Shown here in pieces: positions 16,894 to 28,543 of a stretch of 64,000 bases of DNA (positions within the stretch are counted from its first letter, which is position 1; every line of letters begins with the position of its first letter). A program made the position numbers and the translations under genes. The notes under the pieces were generated by a model. The model ran no database searches. It worked only from the letters and a program-made list of their open reading frames with translations, and was not told the DNA's origin. Source of the DNA: JADLDB01 sp040755835 (lineage in GTDB: Bacteria > Myxococcota > Myxococcia > Myxococcales > Myxococcaceae); assembly GCA_040755835.1 (NCBI GenBank), contig JBFMAB010000036.1, forward strand, positions 1-64,000. Reading direction: 5' to 3'.

Positions 16894-18855
16894 TTACTTC
16901 TTCTTCGCCAGCTCCTGGTCGATGACGTTCTTGAACGCCTCGAAGGGCTGCGCACCGACGACCTGGCGGCCGTTGATGAAGAAGGTGGGGGTGCCGTTCG
17001 CGCCGACCCGCATGCCCTCGTTCGAGTCCGCGGTGACGTAGGCGTCGAACTTGTTCGAGTCGAGCGCCGCCTTGAACTTACCCATGTCGAGGCCCAGCTC
17101 GGACGCGTAGCGCTCGAGGCTGGCGCGATCGAGCGCCTGCTGGTTCGCGAACATCTTGTCGTGCATCTCCCAGAACTTGCCCTGCTCGTTGGCGGCCATG
17201 GACGCCATCGCGGCCAGCTTTGCGTTCTGGTGGAACGGCAGCGGCTGGTGCTTGAAGGCCACGCGCACCTTGTTGCCGTAGGTCTCCTCGATCTGCTTCA
17301 GCGTGGGCACCGCGCGGCTGCAGAACGGGCACTGGAAGTCCGAGAACGCGATGATGGTGACGGGCGCGTTCTTCGGGCCCTTCGTGGGCGCGCCGGTGAT
17401 GTTGATGTCGGTGACGATCTTCTCGGGCTCCGGGGCGCCGGGCGCGGCCGGCGGCGGGGCCTTGCCGGCCTCCTTCTGGAACTCGGCGTACAGGTTCTCG
17501 AGCTTGATGCCCTTGGCGAGCAGCTCGTCGGCCTTCTTGATCTCAGCGTCGATCACGCTCTTGAATGCCTCGAAGGGCTGGGCGCCGACGAACTCGCGGC
17601 CGTTGATGAAGAAGGTCGGGGTGCCGTTCGCGCCCACCGCCATGCCCGCGGCCGAGTCCTCCTCGACGCGCTTGGTGAACTTGCCCGAGTCGAGCGCGGC
17701 CTTGAACTTGCCCATGTCGAGGCCGACCTCCTCGGCGGCGCGCTCGAGACCAGCGCGGTCGAGGCCCTGCTGGTTGGCGAAGAGCTTGTCGTGGTACGGC
17801 CAGAACTTGCCCTGCTCGTTGGCGGCCATCGACGCCTCGGCGGCCAGCTTCGCGTTGTTGTGGAAGGGCAGCGGCTGGTGACGGAAGACGATCTTCACGC
17901 TGTCGCCATAGGTGTCCTGGATCTGCTTCAGGGTGGGCACCACGCGGCTGCAGAACGGGCACTGGAAGTCCGACCACTCGACGATCGTCACCTTCGCGAA
18001 CTTGGCGCCCTTGGCCGGAGCGTCCGAGGGGATGTCGACCTTGCGGATCGCGGGCGGCGGCGGCGCGGCGGGGGCGGCCGGCGTGGGGGCCGGGGGCGGG
18101 GCGGTGACGGCCGCGGCCATCACCTTCGCGTAGACCTGGTCCGCCGGGGTGCCCGACGCGACCATCGCCTGCGCCTTGCCGAGCTCCTCGTCGATGAGGC
18201 GCTTGAAGTTCTCGATCGGCTGGGCGCCCGAGAGCTTGCGACCGTTGATGAAGAAGGCCGGGGTGCCCGTGGCGCCCACCTGCATCGCCAGCGCGGTCTC
18301 CTTGGCGATCTGCGCCTGGAACTTCGGCAGCTGCATGTCGGCCTTCCACTTTTCGACGTTGAGGCCGAGCTGCCGCGCGTAGTTCTCGAGGTTCGAATCC
18401 TCGAGGCCATTCTGCTGGTTGGCGAAGAGGAGGTTGTGCATCTCCCAGTACTTGCCCTGCTCACCGGCGGCGAGCGCCGCGAGCGCCGACGGCTTGGCGC
18501 GCGGGTGGAAGTCCAGCGGGTGCTGCTTCATCACCACGCGGATCTTCCCTTCGTAGTCCTTCTCGAGCTGGGTGATGGTGTTGTGCGCGCGCGAGCAGAA
18601 CGGGCACTGGTAGTCCGAGAACTCAACGATGGTGACCAGCGCGTTCGCCGGGCCCTTCACCGGCGACTCGTCCAGCGGCACCTTGAAGACGGTGTTGTCG
18701 CCTGACGGAGCCGCGCCCGGCGCCTTGGCGGCCGCAGATGGCGCACCCGCCCCGGCCACGGACGGCGCGCCCGGGCCCTGGTTCTTGAACATGCTGCCGA
18801 CCGCGAAGCCGACGACGCCGCCCACCAACAGGGCGATGATGACGGAAGGTTTCAT
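16894..18855 (-). CDS. Membrane-anchored protein with three DsbA-like thioredoxin domains
   Basis: A 653-residue exported thiol-disulfide protein. An N-terminal membrane segment (SVIIALLVGGVVGFAVGSMF, residues 4-23) anchors it outside the cytoplasm. Three homologous DsbA-like domains follow at about 50-235, 265-450 and 480-650. Each starts VTI(V/I).(F/W)SD(Y/F)QCPFCSR, with CPFC at about residues 83, 298 and 508, and each has the cis-Pro region (G)TP(A/T)FFINGR. Pro/Ala-rich linkers join them. All three CPFC pairs are intact, so each could be redox active. The ATG at 18855 has AAGGAG about 12 bp upstream. Exported oxidase or isomerase activity is inferred from the family. Confidence 0.92.
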   Translation of the reverse strand: MKPSVIIALLVGGVVGFAVGSMFKNQGPGAPSVAGAGAPSAAAKAPGAAPSGDNTVFKVPLDESPVKGPANALVTIVEFSDYQCPFCSRAHNTITQLEKDYEGKIRVVMKQHPLDFHPRAKPSALAALAAGEQGKYWEMHNLLFANQQNGLEDSNLENYARQLGLNVEKWKADMQLPKFQAQIAKETALAMQVGATGTPAFFINGRKLSGAQPIENFKRLIDEELGKAQAMVASGTPADQVYAKVMAAAVTAPPPAPTPAAPAAPPPPAIRKVDIPSDAPAKGAKFAKVTIVEWSDFQCPFCSRVVPTLKQIQDTYGDSVKIVFRHQPLPFHNNAKLAAEASMAANEQGKFWPYHDKLFANQQGLDRAGLERAAEEVGLDMGKFKAALDSGKFTKRVEEDSAAGMAVGANGTPTFFINGREFVGAQPFEAFKSVIDAEIKKADELLAKGIKLENLYAEFQKEAGKAPPPAAPGAPEPEKIVTDINITGAPTKGPKNAPVTIIAFSDFQCPFCSRAVPTLKQIEETYGNKVRVAFKHQPLPFHQNAKLAAMASMAANEQGKFWEMHDKMFANQQALDRASLERYASELGLDMGKFKAALDSNKFDAYVTADSNEGMRVGANGTPTFFINGRQVVGAQPFEAFKNVIDQELAKKK

Positions 18856-18917
18856 GAGTATTTTTACTCCTTTGGAAAACGGCCGGCGGGTTGATAGCAG
18901 ACGAGCCGGCAGACGCA

Positions 18918-19160
18918 ATGCGGAATGCACCCACCCGGCTGGAGGTTTCAGCGCACCTCGTCGACGCGCGGGGGAAGGCCTGCCCGGCGCCCATCATCGA
19001 GCTGGCGAAGGCGCTCCAGGCGCACGCCCGCGTCGAGCTGTGGGCGGACGATCCGGCGGCGCGCGCCGACCTCGACGCTTTCGCCGCGGGCACCGGTCAC
19101 CGCGTGGCCGCGGCGCGGTTCGGGGTGGCGCTTCAGGCCGTGGTCGTTCGGGGCGCGTAG
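18918..19160 (+). CDS. TusA/SirA-family sulfurtransferase-like protein
   Basis: An 80-residue cytoplasmic protein with the family motif VDARGKACPAPIIELAKAL; the single Cys of CPxP is the usual persulfide carrier in TusA-like proteins. The rest, ARVELWADDPAARADLDAFA and GHRVAAARFGVALQAVVVRG, matches the beta-alpha-beta-alpha-beta pattern. The start is uncertain: ATG 18918 gives a family-length protein; an in-frame TTG at 18891 would add nine residues. It is divergent from the DsbA-like gene (62 bp). In sulfur-relay pathways such proteins pass sulfur for tRNA thiolation or cofactor synthesis; the actual partner is unknown. Confidence 0.82.
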   Translation: MRNAPTRLEVSAHLVDARGKACPAPIIELAKALQAHARVELWADDPAARADLDAFAAGTGHRVAAARFGVALQAVVVRGA

Positions 19161-19255
19161 CGCGAAGTCGCCCTGCGGCGGCGGCGAAGAAGGCGGCGCG
19201 GCGGGCGTGCGCGGGGGTACGCTCGGCCGTCGCGGACCTCACCCGGGAGTCGAAC

Positions 19256-20125
19256 GTGGACGTCGAGTTGAGTCGAGCGGAAGCGGAGCTGCAGCACGAG
19301 GCGTCGGCGTTGCAGACGGAGCTGACGAAGCTGGCGACGGTAGGCGCGGAGATCGACGCCCGCCTCGCGGCGGCGCGGCAGCTCGTGGGCCAGGCGGCCA
19401 GCACCGGCGTGTCCGACGCAGGCCTTTCGGCGCGGCTCGAGGCGGCGCACGTCCCGCCGGTGCCAGGGGCCGAGGCCTTCGCGAAGGCGCAGGCGGCGCG
19501 CGAGGCAGCGATCCACGCGCGGCGGGAGGCGCACGCGCAGGTGAAGCAGCAGCTCACCGCGCTGAAGCGCCAGCTGACGATGCTGGCGCAGCAGGTGATG
19601 GCCGACGAGAAGGCCGCGCAGGCGCTCCTCGCCCGGGCCCAGTCGCGCCCGATGCCCGTGGCCCCCGCGCCGCCGCCGCCGCCGGTGCCCAGCCGGGCCT
19701 CGCCGACGGTGACGCAGCATCCGCCCGGCCTCGCGCCGCAGGCGCCCGCGCCCGCGAAGAAGGCCTTCGACGGCCGCGAGAGCCAGCGGATCCAGCACCG
19801 CGTGCGGATGCAGGCGGCGGTGGACTTCGGCAGCGACAACAACTTCTTCAACGGCTTCTCGGCGAACATCTCCGACGGCGGGCTCTTCGTGGCGACGGTG
19901 AACCTGCTGCCGATCGGCACGGAGATCGAGCTCCACTTCTCGCTGCCCTCGGGCGAGCGGATCCAGGCGCAGGGGGTGGTGCGCTGGGTGCGCGAGGTGA
20001 GCGACAAGCACCCCGACGCCTTCCCGGGGATCGGCGTGCAGTTCACGCGGCTCGACGAGCAGGCGCAGGCGGCGGTCGAGCGCTTCGTGCACTCGCGCGA
20101 GCCGATGTTCTACGTCGAGGGGTAG
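19256..20125 (+). CDS. Coiled-coil protein with C-terminal PilZ (TIGR02266-type) domain
   Basis: A 289-residue cytoplasmic protein. The N-terminal 130 residues are Ala/Glu/Leu/Arg-rich and likely coiled coil (VELSRAEAELQHEASALQTE and on). A Pro-rich linker precedes the PilZ domain (about 180-285), where the QRIQHRVRMQ segment supplies the Arg pair and NISDGGLFVAT the second motif, followed by VRWVREVSDKHPDAFPGIGV. PilZ domains of this class bind cyclic di-GMP in some proteins and act as protein adaptors in others. The GTG start has GGAG 6 bp upstream. It ends 13 bp from the convergent ABC ATPase gene. Confidence 0.87.
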   Translation: MDVELSRAEAELQHEASALQTELTKLATVGAEIDARLAAARQLVGQAASTGVSDAGLSARLEAAHVPPVPGAEAFAKAQAAREAAIHARREAHAQVKQQLTALKRQLTMLAQQVMADEKAAQALLARAQSRPMPVAPAPPPPPVPSRASPTVTQHPPGLAPQAPAPAKKAFDGRESQRIQHRVRMQAAVDFGSDNNFFNGFSANISDGGLFVATVNLLPIGTEIELHFSLPSGERIQAQGVVRWVREVSDKHPDAFPGIGVQFTRLDEQAQAAVERFVHSREPMFYVEG

Positions 20126-20138
20126 CGGGCCGGCGTCG

Positions 20139-21047
20139 TCAGGTCAGCTGCAGCACCTTCTCTTCGAGCCGCTTGCCGCGCCACACGCCGAGGATCAGCA
20201 CGTTCCGCGCCGCGAGCAGCGCCACCACGCGGGTGATGATCTCCTCCGGCTGCACGCCCTGGCCGTCGAACCACACGCACAGCACGTTGTTCGCTTCCAG
20301 CTTCGCGTCGCGGCAGCCCGACAGCGCCTTCACCTCGTCGAGGGGCACCGCGCCCTTCGCGATCTGCACGCGGAACTCGGCGGTCGCGCCGGTCATCTCG
20401 GCCATCGTCGCGGCGCTGACCAGCTTGCCCTTGTCGAGAATCGCCGTCGCGTCGCAGAGCTCCTCGAGCTCCTGGAGGTTGTGGCTCGACACCACCACGG
20501 TGTGCCGGCCCTTCAGCTCGCGGACCAGGTTGCGGACCGACGCGGCGATCTTCGGGTCGAGGCCGGCGGTCGGCTCGTCGAGGAAGACGACCGGCGGGCT
20601 GCCGAGCAGCGCCTGCGCCATCGCCACGCGCTTGGCCATGCCGTGCGACAGCGCGCCGGCGGGCACGTTCCACGTCTCGGGCAGCTGCACGCGCTCGAGC
20701 ACCGCGCGGGCCTCGGGCTCGGGCGACGGCACGCCGGACAGCTCGGCCAGGTAGGTGAGCAGCGCGCCGACCGGCCAGGTCGGCGGGAGGATCGCGTCCT
20801 GCGGCAGCACGCCCAGCTTCCCCTTGAGCGCGCCAGGCTCGGACGGATCGACGCCCATCACCCGGATGCTGCCGGTGGTGGGGAAGAGGAAGCCGCACAT
20901 CATCGAGAAGGTCGTCGTCTTCCCGGCGCCGTTGGGCCCGATGAGCCCGTAGCACTGGCCTTCCTCCACGTCGAAGGTGACGTGGTCCACCGCGCGCTTC
21001 TCGCCGAAGTGCTTCGAGACGTCCCTGAGCTCGATGGCGGCGCTCAC
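20139..21047 (-). CDS. ABC exporter ATP-binding subunit
   Basis: A 302-residue ATPase for an ABC-2-type transporter. Walker A is GPNGAGKTTT (about residues 37-46), the Q-loop lies near GVLPQDAILP, the signature is LSHGMAKRVAMAQ and Walker B is VVFLDEPTAGLD, with switch His in SSHNLQELEEL. The signature has HGMAKR in place of the common GGQxQR, a frequent variant in this exporter class. About 80 C-terminal residues follow the core. The GTG start (GGAGG 6 bp upstream) overlaps the permease stop by 4 bp, indicating translational coupling. Substrate unknown. Confidence 0.9.
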   Translation of the reverse strand: MSAAIELRDVSKHFGEKRAVDHVTFDVEEGQCYGLIGPNGAGKTTTFSMMCGFLFPTTGSIRVMGVDPSEPGALKGKLGVLPQDAILPPTWPVGALLTYLAELSGVPSPEPEARAVLERVQLPETWNVPAGALSHGMAKRVAMAQALLGSPPVVFLDEPTAGLDPKIAASVRNLVRELKGRHTVVVSSHNLQELEELCDATAILDKGKLVSAATMAEMTGATAEFRVQIAKGAVPLDEVKALSGCRDAKLEANNVLCVWFDGQGVQPEEIITRVVALLAARNVLILGVWRGKRLEEKVLQLT

Positions 21048-21967
21048 AGGTCCCTCCGCTCGAGCGCCATCTGGGCGAGGCCCACGAAGACGGCCGCGAA
21101 GCCCAGGTGCATCACCGCCGCGGCGAGGAAGCGCTTCCAGTCGGGGTGGAGGAGATCCTGCCCGAAGTGCCACACCGACGCGTAGCGCAGGTACGCGAGG
21201 TACGACTCCGAGCGCATCATGTCGATGGTGCCGCTCGCCACGTCGCCCGGGAAGCGGAAGTACTCCCCCACCAGCGCGAGGAACCAGATCACGAACAACC
21301 CGATGACGTTCAGCACCAGCGCCACCGCGCCCTGCCGCACCAGCGCGCTGCACAGCGCCGTCAGCGACAGGTAGGCGAGCGCGAGGACGATCGAGCTGCC
21401 GATCAGCTTCAGCGTCCACACCGTCATGTCCGCGGCGGTGAAGTCCGGTGACAGCAGCTTCGACACCAGCACCATCGCCAGCGTGCAGACGGTGAGCAGC
21501 AGGGTAAAGATCGTGGCCTGCGAGAGGAACTTGCCGAGGATGATCGAGGTCCGCTTCACGCGCACGATGAGGTAGCGGATCGACTTCGGCCCCACCTCGC
21601 CCGCCACCTGGTCGAAGCCCATCAGCGCGATGAAGAGCGGCACGAAGCGCAGGGTCAGCTTGAAGACGACCAGCAGCACCAGCGGCAGCGTCGCCAGCGA
21701 GTCCAGCAGGCGCTCGTCGTCGGTGAAGAAGGTCGCCAGGAACTGCTTCTTCGCGGACAGGAGGCCCTGCTTCACCGCCTCGGGATCCGCGCCGGGCGCC
21801 ACCTTCATCGCGCCCGACATCACCTGGCTCGACAGAAGGCCCACGCCCATCAGCGCCAGCCCGACGAACAACAAGAACAGCACCAGCAGCACCACGACGC
21901 GCCCGGTCCTGAGCGCCCGGGTCGTCTCGCCGCGCCAGATGGCGCAAATCTCCTTCAGGTCTCCCAC
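21044..21967 (-). CDS. ABC-2-type permease
   Basis: A 307-residue inner-membrane protein with about six hydrophobic segments, including VVLLVLFLLFVGLALMGVGL (about 25-44), LPLVLLVVFKLTLRFVPLFI, ATIFTLLLTVCTLAMVLV, IGSSIVLALAYLSLTALCSA, VALVLNVIGLFVIWFLALVG and FLAAAVMHLGFAAVFVGLAQ. A loop with LIVRVKRTSIILGKF matches the ABC-2 subunit pattern. First gene of the two-gene exporter operon. The start is GTG 21967 with only a weak ribosome site. Substrate unknown. Confidence 0.87.
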   Translation of the reverse strand: MGDLKEICAIWRGETTRALRTGRVVVLLVLFLLFVGLALMGVGLLSSQVMSGAMKVAPGADPEAVKQGLLSAKKQFLATFFTDDERLLDSLATLPLVLLVVFKLTLRFVPLFIALMGFDQVAGEVGPKSIRYLIVRVKRTSIILGKFLSQATIFTLLLTVCTLAMVLVSKLLSPDFTAADMTVWTLKLIGSSIVLALAYLSLTALCSALVRQGAVALVLNVIGLFVIWFLALVGEYFRFPGDVASGTIDMMRSESYLAYLRYASVWHFGQDLLHPDWKRFLAAAVMHLGFAAVFVGLAQMALERRDL

Positions 21968-22108
21968 GCGCGTGGCACCCTACCCAAGCGCCACGCCGTT
22001 GGCGCGTTCCTTTCGCGTGAGGCCCTCGCAGCGCAACGTTTGCAGGCGCGGGCTTGCGCGTCATCGGAGACGGGGCGGGCCACGCTTTTGCACGGGCGGG
22101 ACGCCAGC

Positions 22109-24955
<2,847 letters not shown>

Positions 24956-24995
24956 CGCCGCTCTCCCCGGTGGGAGAGGGGATCAGGGGAGCGGC
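24956..24995. repeat. REP-like palindrome, copy B
   Basis: CTCTCCC (24961-24967) and GGGAGAG (24972-24978) flank CGGT, followed by gatcaggggagcgg, similar to the tail of copy A. It lies between the convergent ends of ppdK and the pseudouridine synthase gene and overlaps the last bases of the latter. Possible two-way terminator; no T-run. Confidence 0.7.
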
Positions 24996-25672
24996 AGCGC
25001 CGTCCACTCGCCCTCGGGGAGCTCGCCCAGCGACCACTCTCCGAAGCGCGTGCGCTTGAGCGCCTCCACGTGGAGGCCGCAGGCGGCGAACATGCGCCGC
25101 ACCTGGTGGTAGCGGCCTTCGCTCAGCGTCACCTGCACGCGGCGATCGCCCAGCACCTCGAGCTTCGCGGGCAGCGTCGGCTCGTCCTCGCCGTCGAGGA
25201 GAATGCCCCGCTCGAACGCCGCGACCACGTCGGGGCCGGGCGTCGCGTCCAGTGTCGCCTCGTACACCTTGTCGACGTGGTGCTTCGGGCTGGTGAGCCG
25301 CTGCACGAGTGCGCCCACGTCGGTGAGGAGGATGAGGCCGCTCGTCTCCTTGTCCAGCCGGCCGACGGTGTTCACCTTTGGATCTCTCCGCAGCCACGGC
25401 TCGGGGAGCAGCTCGTACACCCGCGCGCCTTCGCGGCTGTCGTGGCTGCAGACGAGGCCCACCGGCTTGTGCAGCATGACGAAGAGGCCGTCGGGAAAGT
25501 CGAGCGGCTCGCCGTCGAGCGCCACCCTGGCGGCCACCACCCGGGCCGACGCGTCCTTCACCGGCAGGCCGTCGACGGTGACGCGGCCCTGAGCGCACAG
25601 CGCGCGCGCCTCCTTGCGGCTGCAGTAGCCCAGGCTGGACAGCAGCTGGTCCACGCGGCGGGTGGCGCTCAT
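24983..25672 (-). CDS. RsuA/RluB-family rRNA pseudouridine synthase
   Basis: A 229-residue RNA-modifying enzyme. An N-terminal S4 RNA-binding domain (RVDQLLSSLGYCSRKEARAL, about residues 6-25, then GRVTVDG) precedes the synthase domain. The catalytic Asp is in TVGRLDKETSGLILLTD (about residue 107), and the end carries the family motif EGRYHQVRRMFAACG. RsuA acts on 16S and RluB/E/F on 23S rRNA; the sequence alone does not decide. The ATG overlaps the stop of the upstream DUF4388 gene by 4 bp, so they are translationally coupled. Confidence 0.9.
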   Translation of the reverse strand: MSATRRVDQLLSSLGYCSRKEARALCAQGRVTVDGLPVKDASARVVAARVALDGEPLDFPDGLFVMLHKPVGLVCSHDSREGARVYELLPEPWLRRDPKVNTVGRLDKETSGLILLTDVGALVQRLTSPKHHVDKVYEATLDATPGPDVVAAFERGILLDGEDEPTLPAKLEVLGDRRVQVTLSEGRYHQVRRMFAACGLHVEALKRTRFGEWSLGELPEGEWTALPLP

Positions 25673-26799
25673 GTCAGGGTCACCCAGCCCTGGAGGATGA
25701 AGCGCTCGATGAAGGCGAGCGCCTCGAGCTCCTTCAGCGGCGCCACCCGGACGATGTTCTCGACCGTCCGCTTCCCGTCGATGCGGGACATGAGGTACCG
25801 CTCGGGCGCGGACAGCGGCAGCCGCCGGACCTCGTCGTGCTCGATGATCAGCGTCGGGCGGTGCCCGGGCGCCACCAGGTCGGCGCGGAGCTGCGGCAGC
25901 CACGCGACCTCGACCTGCCGGAGGAGGATCGCCGCGCTGAGGCTGGGGGTGATCTGGTTGGCGCGCCGGCCCAGCACCCAGGCGTCGCGCCAGTTGCCCT
26001 GCGCGTAGAAGGTACGGCCGTGTTCGAGCAGCTGGTCCACCGTGGGGCTGTCACCGAGGCCGAGGTCGACCTCGATGTCGAAGTCGTCGTCGCGGTCGTG
26101 GACGATGAGCGCGCCCAGCCGGTACAGCGCGTAGAGGCGGTTGAAGAGGAAGAACTCGGTGGCGTGGAGCCGCAGGCCCATCTCCTCGAGCGTCATGCCC
26201 GCCTCGATGAACTGAAGGAGCTTCTCGTCGATGCTGCCGGGCCGCGGCGGCTCCTCGAGGTTCTCGCGCTTCAGCGTCAGCGTGCAGGTGCGGCGCGGGA
26301 AGGCGCGGCGGAAGTGCTCCCAGGCCTGGACGCGGAAGTCGCTCTCCTTGTGGAGATCGACCAGGGGGAGTTCGACGGTGACGCCCTCGGGCATGTCGGG
26401 GCGGGTGCCGGCCTCGAAGGCGAAGGTGCCGTCCCGCCACTCGAAGGCGTCGAGCAGCGTCTCCCGGAACTTGAGCGCCAGCGCGGCCTTCAGGTTCTCC
26501 TCGGACACGAGGCCGATCATCAGGAGGATGCGGCCGAGCAAGACCTTCGTCTCCCGCTGCGTCTCGTAGGCCTGGTGGAACTGCTCCTCGGTGATGTGCC
26601 CGAGGTTGATCAGGAACTGGCCGAGGTACTCGCGCGGCACGTTGGACGACGCGTTGACCACCATGCCGCGATCGATCACCGCCTGCTTGATGGTGGCGCC
26701 GTGCTCGAGCGTCAGCGTCCCGGTCGCCTGCCGATTGGCGAGGTAGACGACGAGGTCCTTCAGGGGCATCGTCGTGAAGTCGCCGGTGAGTCCCCGCAT
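25669..26799 (-). CDS. DUF4388 (PATAN-like) domain protein
   Basis: A 376-residue soluble protein. The N-terminal DUF4388 domain (residues 1-110, MRGLTGDFTTMPLKDLVVYL then RQATGTLTLEHGA) is common in myxobacterial signalling proteins. The middle has EEQFHQAYETQRETKVLLGR and the later part contains a TPR-like EHGRTFYAQGNWRDAWVLGR, ending in a winged-helix-like RIDGKRTVENIVRVAPLKEL. The ATG 26799 shares CATG with the start of the divergent glutaredoxin gene; GTG 26817, with GAGGG 6 bp upstream, is an alternative. It precedes the pseudouridine synthase with a 4-bp overlap. Role unknown; a signalling or polarity adaptor is only a guess. Confidence 0.83.
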   Translation of the reverse strand: MRGLTGDFTTMPLKDLVVYLANRQATGTLTLEHGATIKQAVIDRGMVVNASSNVPREYLGQFLINLGHITEEQFHQAYETQRETKVLLGRILLMIGLVSEENLKAALALKFRETLLDAFEWRDGTFAFEAGTRPDMPEGVTVELPLVDLHKESDFRVQAWEHFRRAFPRRTCTLTLKRENLEEPPRPGSIDEKLLQFIEAGMTLEEMGLRLHATEFFLFNRLYALYRLGALIVHDRDDDFDIEVDLGLGDSPTVDQLLEHGRTFYAQGNWRDAWVLGRRANQITPSLSAAILLRQVEVAWLPQLRADLVAPGHRPTLIIEHDEVRRLPLSAPERYLMSRIDGKRTVENIVRVAPLKELEALAFIERFILQGWVTLT

Positions 26800-27082
26800 G
26801 GACGTCGATTTGAGCACAACCCTCGTGGAGGTCTACATGCGGCCCGGATGCCACCTGTGCGAGGTGGCCGTCGACCTGCTCGAAGCGCTGCAGGACGCCC
26901 GGGGGTTCCGGCTGGTGGAGCGGAACATCCTCGACGAGCCGGACTGGTTCGAGCGATTCCGACACCGGGTGCCGGTCGTGTACGTGGACGGGGTCGAGCG
27001 GCTCGCGCTGAGGTTCTCGCAAGCAGAGCTCGAAGCCGTGCTGGAACGCGCGGCGCGGTTGGGGGATGAACGCGACTTGTGA
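26798..27082 (+). CDS. Glutaredoxin-like (DUF836) protein
   Basis: A 94-residue small redox protein with EVYMRPGCHLCEVAVDLLEA, a CHLC motif at about residues 18-21, and the second half VERNILDEPDWFERFRHRVP followed by VVYVDGVERLALRFS, which fits the glutaredoxin-like DUF836 fold with its cis-Pro. The start is uncertain: ATG 26798 overlaps the divergent gene's ATG; GTG 26774, with AGGGG about 8 bp upstream, would add eight residues. It overlaps the aminotransferase start by 4 bp (GTGA) and is probably cotranscribed with it. Confidence 0.83.
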   Translation: MDVDLSTTLVEVYMRPGCHLCEVAVDLLEALQDARGFRLVERNILDEPDWFERFRHRVPVVYVDGVERLALRFSQAELEAVLERAARLGDERDL

Positions 27083-28350
27083 GTGAAGACACGCCGATCA
27101 CCGCCTTCCGCGCCGTGCCCCGCACCGGCGTCATCTACGTCACCACCGAGGCCACGCGGCTCGGCTTCAGCCCCAGGGATCCGGAGTGGTGCAACCTGGG
27201 GCAGGGCCAACCCGAGACGGGCGAGCTACCTGGCGCGCCGAAGCGGATCCACCAGATCGCGATCGACGTGGACGACCAGGAGTACGCGCCGGTCCCGGGC
27301 GTGATGGAGCTGCGGGCGGCGATCGCCAACCTGTACAACCGGCTCTTCCGGCAGGGGAAGAAAAGCCAGTACGGCCCGGAGAACGTGTCGGTGTCCGGGG
27401 GCGGGCGCGCGGCGCTCACGCGGGCGGCGGCGGCGCTGGGCCACGTCAACCTCGGCCACTTCCTCCCGGACTACACCGCCTACGAGGAGCTGCTCGACAT
27501 CTTCAAGGCCTTCACGCCGATTCCGATCCTCCTCGAGGGTGAGCGCGGCTACGCGTTCTCGCCAGAGGATCTGCGCAAGGAGATCCTCGGGCGTGGGCTG
27601 TCGGCACTGCTGTTGTCGAACCCGTGCAACCCGACGGGGAAGGTGGTGCAGGGGGACGAGCTCGAGAAGTGGGTCGCGACCTGTCGGGAGCTCGACTGCG
27701 CGCTGTTGGTGGACGAGTTCTACTCGCACTACCTGTGGAGCTCGCCGCCGGGCCGGCTGCCGGTGGAGAGCGCCGCGCGGTACGTGGACGACGTGAACCG
27801 GGATCCGATCGTGATCTTCGACGGGCTCACGAAGAATTGGCGCTACCCGGGCTGGCGCGTGACGTGGACGGTGGGCCCGCGGCAGGTGATCGACGCGGTG
27901 GCGTCGGCGGGCAGCTTCCTCGACGGCGGCGGGAACAAGCCGGCGCAGCGCGCGGCGATCCCGCTGCTCGAAGAGGCGCACGTCGTCGCGGAGACGAACG
28001 CGATCAACCAGACGTTCCGAAAGAAGCGTGACCGGCTGCTCGCGGGCCTGATGACGCTGGGGGTGCGCGTCGACCGCGTTCCCGACGGCACGTTCTACGT
28101 CTGGGGCAACGTCGGGCACCTGCCGCCGCCGCTCAACGACGGCATGGGGTTCTTCAAGGCCTCGCTCGCGAAGAAGGTCATCACCGTGCCCGGTGAGTTC
28201 TTCGACGTGAACCCGGGGAAGCGCCGGGCTGCGCGCGGCTCGCGGTTCCGCCAGTACGTGCGCTTCTCGTTCGGCCCATCGATGCAGACGCTGGAGACGG
28301 CGCTCGGCCGGCTCGAGGCGCTCGTCGCGGAGGCCATGAAGGCAGCGTAA
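27079..28350 (+). CDS. PLP-dependent class I/II aminotransferase
   Basis: A 423-residue fold-type I enzyme. Expected landmarks: VSVSGGGRAALTRAAAALG for cofactor phosphate binding, LLSNPCNPTGKVV, the PLP-contacting DEFYSH, the Schiff-base Lys in FDGLTKNWRYPGWR (about residue 254), and the C-terminal substrate Arg region in FRQYVRFSFGP. Substrate cannot be read from sequence. The GTG start overlaps the glutaredoxin stop. It is followed by a GC-rich hairpin. A spaced INQTFRKKRDRLLAGL helix is typical of the aspartate aminotransferase superfamily. Confidence 0.92.
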   Translation: MSEDTPITAFRAVPRTGVIYVTTEATRLGFSPRDPEWCNLGQGQPETGELPGAPKRIHQIAIDVDDQEYAPVPGVMELRAAIANLYNRLFRQGKKSQYGPENVSVSGGGRAALTRAAAALGHVNLGHFLPDYTAYEELLDIFKAFTPIPILLEGERGYAFSPEDLRKEILGRGLSALLLSNPCNPTGKVVQGDELEKWVATCRELDCALLVDEFYSHYLWSSPPGRLPVESAARYVDDVNRDPIVIFDGLTKNWRYPGWRVTWTVGPRQVIDAVASAGSFLDGGGNKPAQRAAIPLLEEAHVVAETNAINQTFRKKRDRLLAGLMTLGVRVDRVPDGTFYVWGNVGHLPPPLNDGMGFFKASLAKKVITVPGEFFDVNPGKRRAARGSRFRQYVRFSFGPSMQTLETALGRLEALVAEAMKAA

Positions 28351-28352
28351 GG

Positions 28353-28376
28353 GCCCGCCTGGCTCCGGAGGCGGGC
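28353..28376 (+). terminator. Hairpin after the aminotransferase gene
   Basis: GCCCGCCT (28353-28360) pairs perfectly with AGGCGGGC (28369-28376) around GGCTCCGG. It starts 2 bp after the stop codon. GC-rich with no T-run, so a rho-independent mode is uncertain. Confidence 0.6.
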
Positions 28377-28543
28377 GTGGCCTGGCGGGTGACGACCGCG
28401 ACGCGCCTCCGCGACCAGCCCCTCGGCGAAGCGCGGCAGGTCGCGAAGGGTTCCGCTCCTTCTTGAGGCGCAGCCCGATCCGCCGAGATCAGCGCACGTC
28501 GCGAAACGCGCAGCCGGTGATCCACCGTTCGCCGAGACTGGCG

